Both the position numbers and the translations under genes were made by a program. DNA of 64,000 nt from NCBI RefSeq assembly GCF_039555535.1, contig NZ_CP154630.1, positions 1,997,001 to 2,061,000 of the forward strand, in the 5' to 3' direction. A model generated the notes under the pieces. It had not been told where the DNA came from, did not search any database, and worked only from the letters and a program-made list of their open reading frames with translations. The DNA is from Stenotrophomonas maltophilia (lineage in GTDB: Bacteria; Pseudomonadota; Gammaproteobacteria; Xanthomonadales; Xanthomonadaceae). Below are positions 18,364 to 28,182 of this stretch, in pieces. Position 1 is the stretch's first letter. Each line of letters opens with the position of its first letter.

Positions 18364-18460
18364 CCGCCGGGTGTGCGATGCCCGGCGGCTGCGGTAGTGC
18401 CGGCCGCTGGCCGGCAACTGCAATGGCGCGAGAGCGTGTCGACCAAGGTCGACACCTACC
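18364..18460. repeat. Hairpin and two SMAG/REP palindromes
   Basis: A CCGCCGGG/CCCGGCGG hairpin (18364-18388) follows the ester hydrolase stop and may end its transcript. It is followed by GTAGTGCCGGCCGCTGGCCG (18394-18418, plus) and a GTGTCGACC/GGTCGACAC repeat ending CTACC (18436-18460, minus). Confidence 0.75.
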
Positions 18461-18473
18461 AAGGCACTGGTCT

Positions 18474-19427
18474 TCACCCCACCTTCGAGGGGCCCGTGCG
18501 CCAGCGGCTGGGGACCAGGCCGAAGCGCTTGCGGAATGCAGCGGCGAAGTTGCTGGGGTGGCGGTAACCACTGGCGGCAGCGGCCTGCTCGACCGTCCAG
18601 CCGTCCTCGCGCAGGCCCTGCTCGGCATGGCGCATGCGCTGTTCGTGCAGGTAGTCGAACACAGAGCTTCCGTACTGCTGGGCGAAATGACGGCGCAGCG
18701 AACTTGGGCTCATGCACGCCAGCTGCGCCAGCTCGACCAGGCTGTGGGCGTGGCTGGGGTCGTCATGCAGGTAGGCACGCACGCGCTCCAGGCGCTCGCG
18801 CTGGCCGGCCCGCAGCGTTCGTACATGGTCGGTCTGCAGATCCTCGGCCTTCAGGCCAACGGCCAGCAGCTGCAGTGCAACGCCCTCGCGCCACAAGGCG
18901 TCGATGCCATCTTCCCATGGGCTGTCGAACAACTGGCCGAGTACCGGCAGCAGGGTATGCGGAATGGCCCAGTGGCGGCATTCCAGGTGGCTGTTGAGCG
19001 CGGTCTCCAGCTGCGGCAGATGGAACAGATCCGGATCGATCTGGCCGGGCACCATGACGCTGACGCCGCGCATGCGCGTTTCGCCGGGATGCGCACCGGT
19101 CATCTCGACCTGCTCGCGGTGGTGCGCGGTCATCGCCGTGCCGGCGCGCAGGGTGAAACCACCGCGTCGCGGAATGCGCACATCGACCTGGCCCTGCAGC
19201 ATCACGCGGATGGCCAGGCCGGGGCTCTGCTGGGCGGTCGCTACATAAGGAAAGCGATTATGGACGTCGGAGGCGATCAGGCTCATGCCGCCGCGCAGGA
19301 ATTGCTCGTTGACCTCGCCATGGCCGGCCCACTGGTCGTCGCGCAGGTGTTCCGGGTCAGCGCGGTAATCGAAGCCATGACGGTGGCCAAAGCGGCGGTA
19401 ATCGGCAAAAGTGAAGTATCGGGACAT
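18474..19427 (-). CDS. AraC-family transcriptional regulator (PchR-like layout)
   Basis: A 317-residue regulator with a long N-terminal sensor domain (about residues 1-215) and an AraC DNA-binding domain. Recognisable HTH segments are SLVELAQLACMSPSSLRRHFAQQYG and TVEQAAAASGYRHPSNFAAAF. The layout resembles PchR-type regulators, which sense siderophores, but no siderophore genes are in view. It is divergent from the SDR gene across a 447-base gap and convergent with the ester hydrolase gene; the target is not established. Confidence 0.86.
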   Translation of the reverse strand: MSRYFTFADYRRFGHRHGFDYRADPEHLRDDQWAGHGEVNEQFLRGGMSLIASDVHNRFPYVATAQQSPGLAIRVMLQGQVDVRIPRRGGFTLRAGTAMTAHHREQVEMTGAHPGETRMRGVSVMVPGQIDPDLFHLPQLETALNSHLECRHWAIPHTLLPVLGQLFDSPWEDGIDALWREGVALQLLAVGLKAEDLQTDHVRTLRAGQRERLERVRAYLHDDPSHAHSLVELAQLACMSPSSLRRHFAQQYGSSVFDYLHEQRMRHAEQGLREDGWTVEQAAAASGYRHPSNFAAAFRKRFGLVPSRWRTGPSKVG

Positions 19428-19874
19428 CGCTCGGCACGTACTTTGGAGGTGGACGCTGGCATTACCTCGCCCACGCGCTCTGCAACGCAGATGCAGATCC
19501 GGTCGTTACCCGCGCAGGCATGCTGGGAAGCAGTGGCGTGGGCACTCTGGATGGCTGGGGAAACGCCAGGTTGAATGGAGTGTGTCGAAGAAACTGGAAA
19601 CGTTTCCCATTGTCGCCTCGATTCGCGCGCTTTTGATTCCAATAGGGTCAAAACGATTGACGATTACGGCCAAAGTGAAAATGCCGCCGAGCATACGCAG
19701 GCGTTTTGCATGCATATCCGTACGTAATTCCATACATCAACTTGAGTTGAGGTTTCATGGCTGGAACGATCGCCCGTAGACGCGGTGTCAGCCAGGCCAT
19801 CACAGGCACGCGCGTAGGGTGGGGCGGTTGGCTGCTGCAGGCCACTTCGATATCCCCACTGATGGAGAACGCAG
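19428..19874. other. 447-base intergenic region, part of it AT-rich
   Basis: This gap separates the divergent AraC and SDR genes. Bases about 19570-19780 are noticeably lower in GC than the surroundings. They contain a perfect 12-base palindrome GGAAACGTTTCC (19596-19607), with the central CG typical of LacI/GalR-family operators. Short frames here (for example 75 codons on the minus strand) have no family resemblance and I do not call them genes. Confidence 0.5.
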
Positions 19875-20633
19875 ATGATTGACTACCAACTCACCGGCAA
19901 GACCGCGATCGTGACCGGCGGTGTGTCCGGCATTGGTCTGGCCGTGGCGCAGACCCTGGCGGCGTCCGGCGCGCGGATCTCGGTCTGGGACCTGAAGCAG
20001 GATGCGGTGGATGCGACCGTGGCGCAGTTGCGCGATGCCGGTGCGCAGGCGATTGGCATCGCGCTGGACGTCACCGACGATGCCGCGGTGGAGGCGGCGG
20101 TGCAGCGCACGATCAACGAACTCGACGGCCTGCATGTGGCGGTCAACAACGCCGGTATCGGCGGGCCGGCCGCCAGCAGCGGTGACTATCCGATCGATGG
20201 CTGGCAGCGGGTCATCGACGTCAACCTCACCAGCGTGTTCCTGTGCCAGCGTGCGCAGATCCGGGCAATGCGATCCGCTGGAACCGGCGGCAGCATCATC
20301 AACATGGCCTCGATCCTGGGCCAGGTGGGGTATGCCGGTTCCACCGCTTACGCGGCGGCCAAGCACGGCGTGGTCGGGCTGACCCAGACAGCCGCGTGGG
20401 AACATGCTGCCGACGGTATTCGTGTCAACGCGGTCGGCCCGGGCTTCATCAGCACGCCGCTGCTGGAGAAGATGGACCCGAAGGTGCGCACGACGCTGGA
20501 AGGGCGCCACGCCCTGAAACGCCTGGGCACGGCCGAGGAAGTGGCGGCACTGGTGGCCTGGCTGGCCAGCGACGATGCCTCGTTCGCGACCGGTACCTAC
20601 TACGCCATCGATGGTGGCTACCTGGCGCAGTGA
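19875..20633 (+). CDS. Short-chain dehydrogenase/reductase
   Basis: A 252-residue classical SDR. The NAD(P) motif TGGVSGIG is at residues 14-21, NNAG is in HVAVNNAGIGG, and the catalytic residues are Ser146, Tyr159 and Lys163 (YAAAK). The C-terminal FATGTYYAIDGGYLAQ is also standard. An acidic residue after beta-strand 2 (VWDLKQ) favours NAD(H) over NADP(H). It is probably an oxidoreductase acting on a hydroxy- or keto-acid or a sugar; FabG-like and 3-hydroxybutyrate dehydrogenase-like roles are both possible. It is preceded by an AT-rich regulatory gap and followed by a REP. Confidence 0.9.
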   Translation: MIDYQLTGKTAIVTGGVSGIGLAVAQTLAASGARISVWDLKQDAVDATVAQLRDAGAQAIGIALDVTDDAAVEAAVQRTINELDGLHVAVNNAGIGGPAASSGDYPIDGWQRVIDVNLTSVFLCQRAQIRAMRSAGTGGSIINMASILGQVGYAGSTAYAAAKHGVVGLTQTAAWEHAADGIRVNAVGPGFISTPLLEKMDPKVRTTLEGRHALKRLGTAEEVAALVAWLASDDASFATGTYYAIDGGYLAQ

Positions 20634-20646
20634 GCGAATGCGGTCA

Positions 20647-20670
20647 GTAGATCCACGCCATGCGTGGATG
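20647..20670 (+). repeat. SMAG/REP palindrome
   Basis: GTAG followed by ATCCACGC-CAT-GCGTGGAT, 14 bases after the SDR stop; identical in design to the copy at 9535. Confidence 0.85.
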
Positions 20671-20759
20671 ACAGCGTGGGGTGAAGAAGGCGTGCCATCG
20701 CCTTCACCCCCGTCCCACGATCGCCACGCGACGCTCCGGGAAACTCCCGGAGCCTGCCC

Positions 20760-21212
20760 ATGGAACTCACCCAGGATGTCTCGATCCTGCTGCGCGTAGC
20801 CGCAGCGATGCTGTTCGGCGGCGTGCTCGGTGTCGAGCGCGAAATGGGCAAGCACGCCGCCGGCCTGCGCACGCACATGCTGATCGCCGGGGCCGCTGCG
20901 CTGATCGTCGGCCTCGGCGACTCGGTCGCCGAACATTTCCAGCAGGAGCGCTATCGCGACCTGTTGCAGGTCGACCCGGTCCGTCTGATCGAAGCGGTGG
21001 TGGCCTGTGTCGGCTTCGTTGCCGCCGGCACCATCCTGCGCGGCTCGCGCGAAGACCAGGTCAGCGGATTGACCACTGCCAGCTCGTTGATCATGGCGGC
21101 GGCCATCGGGATTGCGGTGGGGATCAGCAAGTACGTGATCGCCATTGGAGTGAGCGTGCTGTGTGTGCTCGTGCTGGCGGTGATGCGGCGGTTGGAGAAG
21201 AAGATCTCATAG
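20760..21212 (+). CDS. MgtC/SapB-family membrane protein
   Basis: A 150-residue inner-membrane protein with the conserved MgtC N-terminal half: LRVAAAMLFGGVLGVEREM, HAAGLRTHMLIAGAAALI and a late TTASSLIMAAAIGIAVGI segment. It lacks the cytoplasmic ACT-like C-terminal domain of Salmonella MgtC, as many short family members do. MgtC in pathogens modulates F-type ATP synthase and low-magnesium growth; for short MgtC/SapB proteins the role is uncertain. It lies alone between the SDR gene and the lactate operon. Confidence 0.88.
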   Translation: MELTQDVSILLRVAAAMLFGGVLGVEREMGKHAAGLRTHMLIAGAAALIVGLGDSVAEHFQQERYRDLLQVDPVRLIEAVVACVGFVAAGTILRGSREDQVSGLTTASSLIMAAAIGIAVGISKYVIAIGVSVLCVLVLAVMRRLEKKIS

Positions 21213-21229
21213 GGGAGGGGGCGGACGAG

Positions 21230-21254
21230 GTTGCCAGCCAGCGGCCGGCACTAC
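21230..21254 (-). repeat. SMAG/REP palindrome
   Basis: Minus-orientation copy with a GCCAGC/GCCGGC-type core ending ACTAC, immediately upstream of the first lactate operator. Confidence 0.75.
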
Positions 21255-21267
21255 CACGGGTAGTCAT

Positions 21268-21282
21268 AATGGTAAGACCAAT
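21268..21282. promoter_or_regulatory. LldR/PdhR-type operator O1
   Basis: AATGGTAAGACCAAT matches the ATTGGT-N3-ACCAAT consensus of the PdhR/LldR regulators with one mismatch. It lies 163 bases upstream of the lldP start. Its centre is 97 bases from the second site. Confidence 0.72.
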
Positions 21283-21364
21283 ATGTGATCTAGCCCTATG
21301 GTCTAATAGGCGCTTCGTCAGTGTGGCGGTTAAATCCGCTCTACGTGGCCTGATCAAGATCGAT

Positions 21365-21379
21365 ATTGGTAAGACCAAT
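21365..21379. promoter_or_regulatory. LldR/PdhR-type operator O2
   Basis: ATTGGTAAGACCAAT is a perfect dyad with the same AAG spacer as O1, 66 bases upstream of the lldP start. Two operators flanking a promoter, as in E. coli lldPRD, allow repression by looping and release by L-lactate. Confidence 0.82.
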
Positions 21380-21444
21380 GATCGACAGGCACGGCGACCC
21401 ACCGCCTGCGGTGGAGCACATCCCGCCCCCAGTCGAGAGCTTTC

Positions 21445-23103
21445 ATGCAGCCCTGGCAACACCTGTACGACCCCGCCGGCAACCTGTGGTTGTCGAGCCT
21501 GATCGCGCTGCTGCCGATCGCGTTCTTCTTCGTTGCCCTGGCCGTGCTGCGCATGAAGGGCTGGCTGGCCGGCACCATCACCGTGGCCATCGCACTTGGC
21601 GTTGCGCTGCTGTTCTACCGCATGCCGCTGACCCAGGCGCTGGGTGCGGCTGGCTTCGGCTTCGTCTATGGGCTGTGGCCGATCGCCTGGATCATCATCG
21701 GCGCGGTGTTCCTGTACAAGGTCTCGGTCAAGACCGGGCAGTTCGACATCATCCGCGCCTCGATCCTGTCGGTCACCGAAGATCAGCGCCTGCAGATGCT
21801 GATGGTCGGCTTCGCCTTCGGTGCCTTCCTGGAAGGTGCGGCCGGTTTCGGCGCACCGGTGGCGATCACCGCGGCGCTGCTGGTTGGGCTGGGCTTCAAG
21901 CCGCTGTATGCGGCTGGCCTGTGCCTGATCGTCAACACCGCGCCCGTGGCCTTTGGTGCCATGGGCATTCCGATCATCGTGGCAGGGCAGGTCACGGGGC
22001 TGGATGCGTTCGAGATTGGCCAGATGGCGGGCCGCCAGTTGCCCTTCCTCACCATCATCGTGCTGTTCTGGATCATGGCGATCATGGATGGCTGGCGCGG
22101 CATCAAGGAAACCTGGCCGGCGGTGCTGGTTGCGGGTGGCTCGTTCGCCATCGCCCAGTACCTGACCTCCAATTTCATCGGCCCGGAACTGCCGGACATC
22201 ACCGCGTCGCTGGCGTCGCTGGTGTGCCTGACCCTGTTCCTGCGCCGCTGGAAGCCGGTGCGGATCTTCCGCTTCGACACTGAAACCAGCGCCGAAGCGG
22301 CCGCCCAGGCACTGGAAGCGCCGCGCTACAGCGTTGGCCAGATCGCCAAGGCGTGGTCGCCGTTCCTGATCCTCACTGCGATGGTCACCCTGTGGAGCAT
22401 CAAGCCGTTCAAGTCGCTGTTCGCGGCGGGCGGCCCGCTGGAAGGCTGGGTGCTGAAGATTCCGGTGCCGGGGCTGGACCAGCTGGTGCAGAAGATGCCG
22501 CCGATCGTGGACGCGCCGCTCAGCTATGAGGCGGTCTATAAATTCGACTGGTTCTCGGCCACCGGGACCTCGATCATCCTCGCGGCGGTGATCGCGATCA
22601 TCGCGCTGCGCATGCCGGCCCGTTCGGCGCTGCAGACCTTCGGCGAGACCGTGCGTGAGCTGCGCATGCCGATCTACTCGATCGGCATGGTGCTCGCGTT
22701 CGCCTTCATCGCCAACTATTCGGGCCTGTCGGCCACGCTCGCCCTCGCGCTGGCGCACACCGGCGATGCGTTCCCGTTCTTCTCGCCGTTCCTGGGCTGG
22801 CTGGGCGTGTTCCTGACCGGTTCGGACACCTCGTCCAATGCGTTGTTCTCGGCACTGCAGGCCACCACAGCGCAGCAGATCGGCGTGTCCGACGTGCTGC
22901 TGGTAGCGGCCAACACCACCGGCGGTGTCACCGGCAAGATGATCTCGCCGCAGTCGATTGCCATTGCCTGTGCGGCGGTCGGCCTGGCCGGCAAGGAATC
23001 GGACCTGTTCCGCTTCACGGTGAAGCACAGCCTGGTCTTCACCACGATGGTCGGCCTGATCACCCTGGCCCAGGCCTACTGGCTGACCTGGATGATTCCC
23101 TGA
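21445..23103 (+). CDS. lldP: L-lactate permease
   Basis: A 552-residue LctP-family permease with about 12-14 membrane helices, close to the 551 residues of E. coli LldP. Family signatures include [56 protein letters not shown] and [15 protein letters not shown] near the C-terminus. It imports L-lactate (and usually D-lactate and glycolate) with protons. It is the first gene of lldP-lldR-lldD-dld, with lldR 53 bases downstream, and is preceded by two LldR-type operators. Confidence 0.97.
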   Translation: MQPWQHLYDPAGNLWLSSLIALLPIAFFFVALAVLRMKGWLAGTITVAIALGVALLFYRMPLTQALGAAGFGFVYGLWPIAWIIIGAVFLYKVSVKTGQFDIIRASILSVTEDQRLQMLMVGFAFGAFLEGAAGFGAPVAITAALLVGLGFKPLYAAGLCLIVNTAPVAFGAMGIPIIVAGQVTGLDAFEIGQMAGRQLPFLTIIVLFWIMAIMDGWRGIKETWPAVLVAGGSFAIAQYLTSNFIGPELPDITASLASLVCLTLFLRRWKPVRIFRFDTETSAEAAAQALEAPRYSVGQIAKAWSPFLILTAMVTLWSIKPFKSLFAAGGPLEGWVLKIPVPGLDQLVQKMPPIVDAPLSYEAVYKFDWFSATGTSIILAAVIAIIALRMPARSALQTFGETVRELRMPIYSIGMVLAFAFIANYSGLSATLALALAHTGDAFPFFSPFLGWLGVFLTGSDTSSNALFSALQATTAQQIGVSDVLLVAANTTGGVTGKMISPQSIAIACAAVGLAGKESDLFRFTVKHSLVFTTMVGLITLAQAYWLTWMIP

Positions 23104-23156
23104 GCCATGCCACGCCGGCCATCCCTCTGCCGCGTGCTTCGGGCCACAATGGCGCC

Positions 23157-23921
23157 ATGAGCATGCAACGCATTTCCGACAAGGTGGCCGCACAGCTGCG
23201 CGGCCTGGTGCAGGAACAACGGCTGCAGCCCGGTGACCGGCTGCCGGCCGAGCGCACCCTGGCGGTGCAGCTGGGGGTCTCGCGCACGGCGCTGCGCGAA
23301 GCGATCGCGCAGCTGGCCAGCCAAGGCCTGCTGACCGCACGCGTCGGTGGCGGCACCTACGTAGCCGAACCTGCGGCGCGCGCGAGGCAAGCGCTGGATG
23401 AACCGCTGGCGCCGTACCTGCCGCTGTTCCAGGGCGACCCGGAATACCGCTTCGACGTGCTTGAGATCCGCCACGCACTGGAAGGCGCCACCGCCTGGCA
23501 TGCTGCATTGCGCGCCACCGACGAGGACCGCGCGCGCATCGCGCAGGCGTTCCAGACCATGATGGATGCGCACGGCAAGGACGACCCCACCGGCGAGGCC
23601 GAGGCCGACGCGGCCTTCCACCTGTCCATCGCCGAGGCCTCGCACAACCTGGTGCTGCTGCAGGTGATGCGAGGCTTGTTCGAGCTGCTGCAGACCAACA
23701 TCTCGCAGAGCCGCGAGAAGCTCTACACCTCGGCGAGGACCTTCTCGCCGCTGTCCGACCAGCACCGCGAGATGATGGATGCGGTGCTGGCCGGCGACCC
23801 GGAACGCGCGCGCGCCGCCGCGCATGCCCACCTCGAGTTCGTGCACACCACGCTGCGCACCCTCGATGACAACGAAGCCCGGCGTGCGCGGGCCTCGCGT
23901 CTACCTTCCCCACACGGTTGA
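23157..23921 (+). CDS. lldR: Lactate-responsive FCD-type GntR regulator
   Basis: A 254-residue GntR regulator. The winged helix is in [24 protein letters not shown] with the GGGTYV wing, and the FCD effector domain (about residues 90-235) shows the metal-binding pattern [24 protein letters not shown] and [12 protein letters not shown]. It should repress lldP-lldR-lldD-dld at the two ATTGGTAAGACCAAT-type sites and release on L-lactate. Its stop is four bases before the lldD start. Confidence 0.94.
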   Translation: MSMQRISDKVAAQLRGLVQEQRLQPGDRLPAERTLAVQLGVSRTALREAIAQLASQGLLTARVGGGTYVAEPAARARQALDEPLAPYLPLFQGDPEYRFDVLEIRHALEGATAWHAALRATDEDRARIAQAFQTMMDAHGKDDPTGEAEADAAFHLSIAEASHNLVLLQVMRGLFELLQTNISQSREKLYTSARTFSPLSDQHREMMDAVLAGDPERARAAAHAHLEFVHTTLRTLDDNEARRARASRLPSPHG

Positions 23922-23925
23922 CCCC

Positions 23926-25065
23926 ATGATCATCTCCGCCTCCACCGATTACCGTGCCGCAGCGCAACGCCGGCTGCCGCCGTTCCTGTTCCACTACATC
24001 GATGGCGGCGCGTATGCCGAGCACACGCTGAAGCGCAACGTTTCCGACCTGTCCGACATCGCGCTGCGCCAGCGCATCCTGCGCAACATGTCCGACCTGA
24101 GCCTGGAAACCGAGCTGTTCGGCGAAAAACTGGCGATGCCGGTGGCGCTGGCGCCGGTCGGCCTGACCGGCATGTACGCGCGGCGCGGTGAAGTGCAGGC
24201 GGCGCGCGCGGCCGACAGCCGGGGCATCCCGTTCACCCTGTCCACGGTGTCGGTCTGCCCGATCGAGGAAGTGGCCCCCGCCATCCAGCGGCCGATGTGG
24301 TTCCAACTGTATGTGTTGCGCGACCGAGGCTTCATGCGCAATGCGCTGGAGCGGGCGCAGGCCGCCGGCGTGACCACCCTGGTGTTCACCGTGGACATGC
24401 CGGTGCCGGGCGCGCGCTATCGTGACGCGCACTCCGGCATGAGTGGCCCGAACGCCTCGCTGCGCCGCATCGGCCAGGCCATCACCCACCCGCACTGGGC
24501 GTGGGACGTGGGCCTGTTCGGGCGCCCGCATGATCTGGGCAACATTTCCACCTACCGTGGCAACCCGACCGGGCTGGAGGACTACATCGGCTGGCTGGGC
24601 AGCAACTTCGATCCGTCCATTTCATGGAAGGACCTGGAATGGATCCGCGAGTTCTGGAAGGGCCCGATGGTGATCAAGGGCATCCTCGACCCGGACGACG
24701 CACGCGATGCGGTCAAGTTCGGTGCCGATGGCATCGTGGTCTCCAACCATGGTGGCCGTCAGCTCGACGGCGTGCTGTCCACCGCACGCGCACTGCCGGC
24801 CATTGCCGACGCGGTGCAGGGCGATCTGAAGATCCTCGCCGATTCGGGCATCCGTACCGGGTTGGACGTGGTGCGCATGCTGGCGCTGGGTGCCGACACC
24901 GTGCTGCTGGGCCGCGCGTTCGTCTATGCGCTTGCGGCACAGGGCGAGGCCGGCGTGGCCAACCTGCTGGACCTGATTGCCAAGGAAATGCGGGTGGCGA
25001 TGACGCTGACCGGCGCGCGCCGCATCGCCGATATCGGCCGCGATTCACTGGTCAGCCTGCCGTGA
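23926..25065 (+). CDS. lldD: L-lactate dehydrogenase, FMN- and quinone-linked
   Basis: A 379-residue FMN-dependent alpha-hydroxy acid oxidoreductase that oxidises L-lactate to pyruvate and passes electrons to the quinone pool at the inner membrane. The start [20 protein letters not shown] matches LldD. His275 in [11 protein letters not shown] is the catalytic base, at the same number as in E. coli LldD, followed by the flavin-phosphate site [16 protein letters not shown] and [11 protein letters not shown]. It is slightly shorter than E. coli LldD at the C-terminus. The stop overlaps the GTG start of dld. Confidence 0.97.
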   Translation: MIISASTDYRAAAQRRLPPFLFHYIDGGAYAEHTLKRNVSDLSDIALRQRILRNMSDLSLETELFGEKLAMPVALAPVGLTGMYARRGEVQAARAADSRGIPFTLSTVSVCPIEEVAPAIQRPMWFQLYVLRDRGFMRNALERAQAAGVTTLVFTVDMPVPGARYRDAHSGMSGPNASLRRIGQAITHPHWAWDVGLFGRPHDLGNISTYRGNPTGLEDYIGWLGSNFDPSISWKDLEWIREFWKGPMVIKGILDPDDARDAVKFGADGIVVSNHGGRQLDGVLSTARALPAIADAVQGDLKILADSGIRTGLDVVRMLALGADTVLLGRAFVYALAAQGEAGVANLLDLIAKEMRVAMTLTGARRIADIGRDSLVSLP

Positions 25066-26762
25066 GTGGCCACGACGCGGTGCTCGCGCAGTTGCGCGAC
25101 GCGGTCGGCAGCCGCCATGTACTGACCGACGACAAGGCCACGCGCCGCTTCCGTCGCGGCTACCGCTTCGGCGATGGCCCGGTGCTGGCGGTGGTGCGCC
25201 CGGGCACGCTGCTGGAGCTGTGGCGCGTGCTGCAGGCGGCGGTGCAGGGTGGGGCGGCGATCATCCTGCAGGCGGCCAACACCGGCCTGACCGGCGGTTC
25301 GACCCCGGATGGCAACGACTACGGTCGCCCGATCGTGCTGGTCAGCACGCTGCGCCTGACCGGCATCCAGCTGTTGAACGAAGGGCGCCAGGTGCTGTGC
25401 CTGCCCGGCGCGACGCTGGACCGGCTGGAGCAGACACTGGCACCGCTCGGCCGTGAGCCGCATTCGGTGATCGGCTCGTCCTGCATCGGTGCGTCGGTAC
25501 TCGGCGGCATCTGCAACAACTCCGGCGGCGCGCTGGTGCGCCGTGGCCCGGCCTATACCGAGCTGGCACTGTACGCGCAGGTCGACGCGCAGGGCCGGTT
25601 GCAGCTGGTCAATCATCTGGACATCGCGCTGGGTGATACGCCCGAGCAGATCCTGCAGCGCCTGCAGGCCGGCGACTACACGGCGACGGACGTGGGTGAC
25701 GGCGACGGCCGTGCGGCCTCCGATCCGCGCTACGCGGAGGAGGTGCGCAGGGTCGACGCCGAGACCCCGGCGCGCTTCAATGCTGACCCCAGCCGTCATT
25801 ACGAAGCGGCCGGTTCGGCCGGCAAACTGGCGGTGTTCGCGGTGCGCCTGGACACCTTCGAGAAGGAAGCTGCCGAGGTCTTCTACATCGGCAGCAACCG
25901 CACTGACAGCCTCACCGCGATCCGTCGCCAGCTGCTGACCGGCTTCGAGCGCCTGCCGATTGCCGGTGAGTACATCCACCGCGATGCCTATGACATCGGT
26001 GAACGCTACGGCAAGGACAGCTTCCTGCTGATCGACCGCCTCGGCACCGCGCGCGTGCCGGCCGCGTTCGCCCTGAAGAGCCGCGTCGATGGCTGGTTCG
26101 AGCGGTTGGGCCTGCGCGGCGTGACCGATCGGGTGATGCAGGTGCTGACGGGCCTGCTGCCTTCGCACCTGCCCAGGCGCATGGGTGAGTTCCGCCAGCG
26201 CTATGAGCATCACCTGCTGTTGAAGGTGTCCGCGCAGGACGCAGCGCAGACCGAAGCCTGGCTGCGCGATTTCTTCGCTGGCCACGAAGGCGGCTATTTC
26301 CACTGCACGGCGGAGGAGGGACGCAAGGCGTTCCTGCATCGCTTTGCCGTGGCCGGTGCCGCAGTGCGCTACCGTGAAGTGCATCGTGACCAGGTGCAGG
26401 ACATCGTCGCGCTGGACATCGCGCTGCGACGTGACGACGCCGACTGGTTCGAACAGCTGCCGCCGGAGATCGACGGCCGCCTGCTGCACAAGCTGTACTA
26501 CGGCCACTTCCTGTGCCACGTGTTCCACCAGGACTACATCGCCCGCAAGGGGGAAGACCCGATGGCGATCGAGCACGCAATGTGGGCATTGCTGGACCAG
26601 CGTGGTGCCGAGTACCCGGCCGAGCACAATGTCGGTCACCTGTACCCGGCCAAGCCGGCGCTGGCGGGCTTCTACAGGCAGCTTGATCCGAGCAATACGT
26701 TCAACCCGGGCATCGGCCAGACCTCGAAGGCCAAGGGGTGGGGGGGCTGCGACTGCGGATGA
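25062..26762 (+). CDS. dld: D-lactate dehydrogenase, FAD- and quinone-linked
   Basis: A 566-residue Dld-type flavoprotein. I start at GTG 25062, which overlaps the lldD stop as GTGA; no ATG fits the domain start. The FAD-binding PCMH segment includes [19 protein letters not shown] and [20 protein letters not shown]. The C-terminal membrane-binding and catalytic part includes [12 protein letters not shown] and [14 protein letters not shown]. With lldD it lets the cell respire both lactate enantiomers. E. coli keeps dld unlinked from lldPRD; here it is the last gene of the operon. Confidence 0.95.
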   Translation: MSGHDAVLAQLRDAVGSRHVLTDDKATRRFRRGYRFGDGPVLAVVRPGTLLELWRVLQAAVQGGAAIILQAANTGLTGGSTPDGNDYGRPIVLVSTLRLTGIQLLNEGRQVLCLPGATLDRLEQTLAPLGREPHSVIGSSCIGASVLGGICNNSGGALVRRGPAYTELALYAQVDAQGRLQLVNHLDIALGDTPEQILQRLQAGDYTATDVGDGDGRAASDPRYAEEVRRVDAETPARFNADPSRHYEAAGSAGKLAVFAVRLDTFEKEAAEVFYIGSNRTDSLTAIRRQLLTGFERLPIAGEYIHRDAYDIGERYGKDSFLLIDRLGTARVPAAFALKSRVDGWFERLGLRGVTDRVMQVLTGLLPSHLPRRMGEFRQRYEHHLLLKVSAQDAAQTEAWLRDFFAGHEGGYFHCTAEEGRKAFLHRFAVAGAAVRYREVHRDQVQDIVALDIALRRDDADWFEQLPPEIDGRLLHKLYYGHFLCHVFHQDYIARKGEDPMAIEHAMWALLDQRGAEYPAEHNVGHLYPAKPALAGFYRQLDPSNTFNPGIGQTSKAKGWGGCDCG

Positions 26763-26763
26763 T

Positions 26764-26826
26764 GTAGAGCCGAGCCGGCGCTCGGCTGGTATTTGTGGTG
26801 AGAAGCAGTCGAGCAGGCTCGACGCC
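26764..26826. repeat. SMAG/REP palindromes after dld
   Basis: A plus copy GTAGAGCCGAGCCGGCGCTC at 26764-26788, followed by a degraded GTCGAGCAGGCTCGAC core near 26808-26823. No separate U-tailed terminator is seen after dld. Confidence 0.75.
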
Positions 26827-26872
26827 GCCTGGTCAACGGTTACCATCGGAAGCCCATACGCAGGAGCCGTCC

Positions 26873-27757
26873 ATGCCCACCGCTGCCGCCCGCGCCACCC
26901 TGTGCACTGCATTGCTGGCAACCCCGCTGCTGGTGCTGGCCCAGGGCGCGATCCTGCCGCAGCAGCGCGATGCCGCCGGCAATGTGATGGAGCCGCTGGG
27001 GCAGGTGCTGATCGCGAATGAGACCGGACCGTCGGGGCTTTATGACTGCACGCGGGACGGCAACTGGTGCGTGCGCGTGCAGCCCGCAGCCGAGGAGGGT
27101 GATCGGCCCACCCTGCTTGAAGTGCTTGAAAAGGTGCAGGGCCAAGGCAAGCCCCACAGCTATCACGTCAGCATTGACGTGCCGCAGGAAAGCGAGCTGA
27201 AGCTCTGGCCCTGGATCGTGCGCCTGGCCCCGGGCGTCGGCAGCGATGAGCCGGTGACCGATCCGCAGCAGCGCGCCCGCCAGAACGTGCTGGTGGGCGG
27301 CATCGTCACGTTCAGCACCATGTATTCCGGTGGAGGTGCCGACGCGTCCACGCTGCAGCTGGCACGCGTGCGCCATCTGCAGGACGATATCCAGGTGGAC
27401 GATGATGTGCTGACCCTGCCATGGCTGGGCAACGCGATGATCCGTGCCTGCTTCAGCGAACAGGACAGCAAGCAGCGCGCAGGTGCCTGCCACGACGAGT
27501 ACGGCTTTTCGGCAAAGCTGGCGCTGGACGTTGCAGGGCAGGGGATGCCGGTGCTGCGCTACCAGACGGTGGCGACCCGGTTTCCGGCCGGTGTTTCGCG
27601 CTTCGAGGATTCGCTGGCCAAGGGGCCGCTGAAGAAGAAGGACCTGCGCACCGAGCAGGATCCGGCGTGCACCTATACGCGGCTGTTCCGTTTCCGCGAG
27701 GGCATGTTCCACCCGGACCAGGCACTTCCGGACTGCGCCGGTTATACCGAGCCCTGA
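26873..27757 (+). CDS. Exported protein of unknown function
   Basis: A 294-residue protein I do not recognise. It opens with a signal peptide (ATLCTALLATPLLVLAQG) preceded by CAGGAG. The mature part has six cysteines, in YDCTRDGNWCV, RACFSEQD, GACHDEYGF, DPACTYTRLF and LPDCAGY, an even number consistent with periplasmic disulfides. LTLPWLGNAMIRACF and FRFREGMFHPDQALPDCAGY may be conserved blocks. It stands alone between REP clusters; nothing nearby suggests a role. Confidence 0.75.
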   Translation: MPTAAARATLCTALLATPLLVLAQGAILPQQRDAAGNVMEPLGQVLIANETGPSGLYDCTRDGNWCVRVQPAAEEGDRPTLLEVLEKVQGQGKPHSYHVSIDVPQESELKLWPWIVRLAPGVGSDEPVTDPQQRARQNVLVGGIVTFSTMYSGGGADASTLQLARVRHLQDDIQVDDDVLTLPWLGNAMIRACFSEQDSKQRAGACHDEYGFSAKLALDVAGQGMPVLRYQTVATRFPAGVSRFEDSLAKGPLKKKDLRTEQDPACTYTRLFRFREGMFHPDQALPDCAGYTEP

Positions 27758-27774
27758 GCCCTCAACCCTGGATT

Positions 27775-27868
27775 GTAGAGTCGAGTCATGCTCGACTCGC
27801 GTTTTCTGTAGAGCCGAGCCTACGCTCGGCTGTCACGGAAGCGCAGCCGAGCGTGGGCTCGGCTCTAC
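27775..27868. repeat. Cluster of three SMAG/REP palindromes
   Basis: Copies at 27775-27799 (plus, GTCGAGTCATGCTCGAC core), 27808-27832 (plus, GCCGAGCCTACGCTCGGC core) and 27844-27868 (minus, GCCGAGCGTGGGCTCGGC core). The first shows paired base changes in its arms relative to the others. They lie between two convergent genes. Confidence 0.88.
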
Positions 27869-27885
27869 AAAAACCGAGGCGGCGC

Positions 27886-28182
27886 TTATTCGCAGCGGGT
27901 AGCGGTGATGACGTTGTCCTTGTCCACGAACACGCGCAGGCGGTCCTGGCGGATGTCCTTGGTGGTGATGGTGCTGGGGCCGATCGGGTTGACCAGGCCG
28001 GCACCGCTTTCGGCGGACAGGCGGCGGATGTTGGGTTCGTTGGCCGGCTGGCCGATCGCCCAGCCCAACTGGCTGGCATCGCACTGGCCGCTGCCCTTGA
28101 CCTGCGGGCCGGGCGTGCTGACGCAGGCCGAAAGCAGCAGGGCCGAGGCGGGCAGCAACAGGAACAGACGGAAGGTGGACAT
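27886..28182 (-). CDS. I78-family peptidase inhibitor lipoprotein
   Basis: A 98-residue lipoprotein (lipobox LSAC at residues 17-20) of the I78 inhibitor family, small potato-inhibitor-like proteins that block serine proteases. The family pattern is clear: C-DASQLGWAIGQ near the start, then RRLSAESGAGLVNPIGPSTI, and DRLRVFVDKDNVITATRCE at the end, with the two outer cysteines forming the expected pair. It probably protects the periplasm from the organism's own or foreign peptidases. Monocistronic, convergent with the preceding gene across three REPs. Confidence 0.85.
   Translation of the reverse strand: MSTFRLFLLLPASALLLSACVSTPGPQVKGSGQCDASQLGWAIGQPANEPNIRRLSAESGAGLVNPIGPSTITTKDIRQDRLRVFVDKDNVITATRCE

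Noticed and set aside
19506..19733. A 75-codon minus-strand frame in the AraC-SDR gap
   Set aside because: No ribosome-binding site or family pattern; it lies in AT-rich regulatory-looking DNA where stops happen to be absent.
21124..24531. A 1,135-codon minus-strand frame opposite the lactate operon
   Set aside because: Composition is that of an antisense shadow (Arg, His, Asp, Gln runs). lldP, lldR and lldD on the plus strand have unmistakable signatures.
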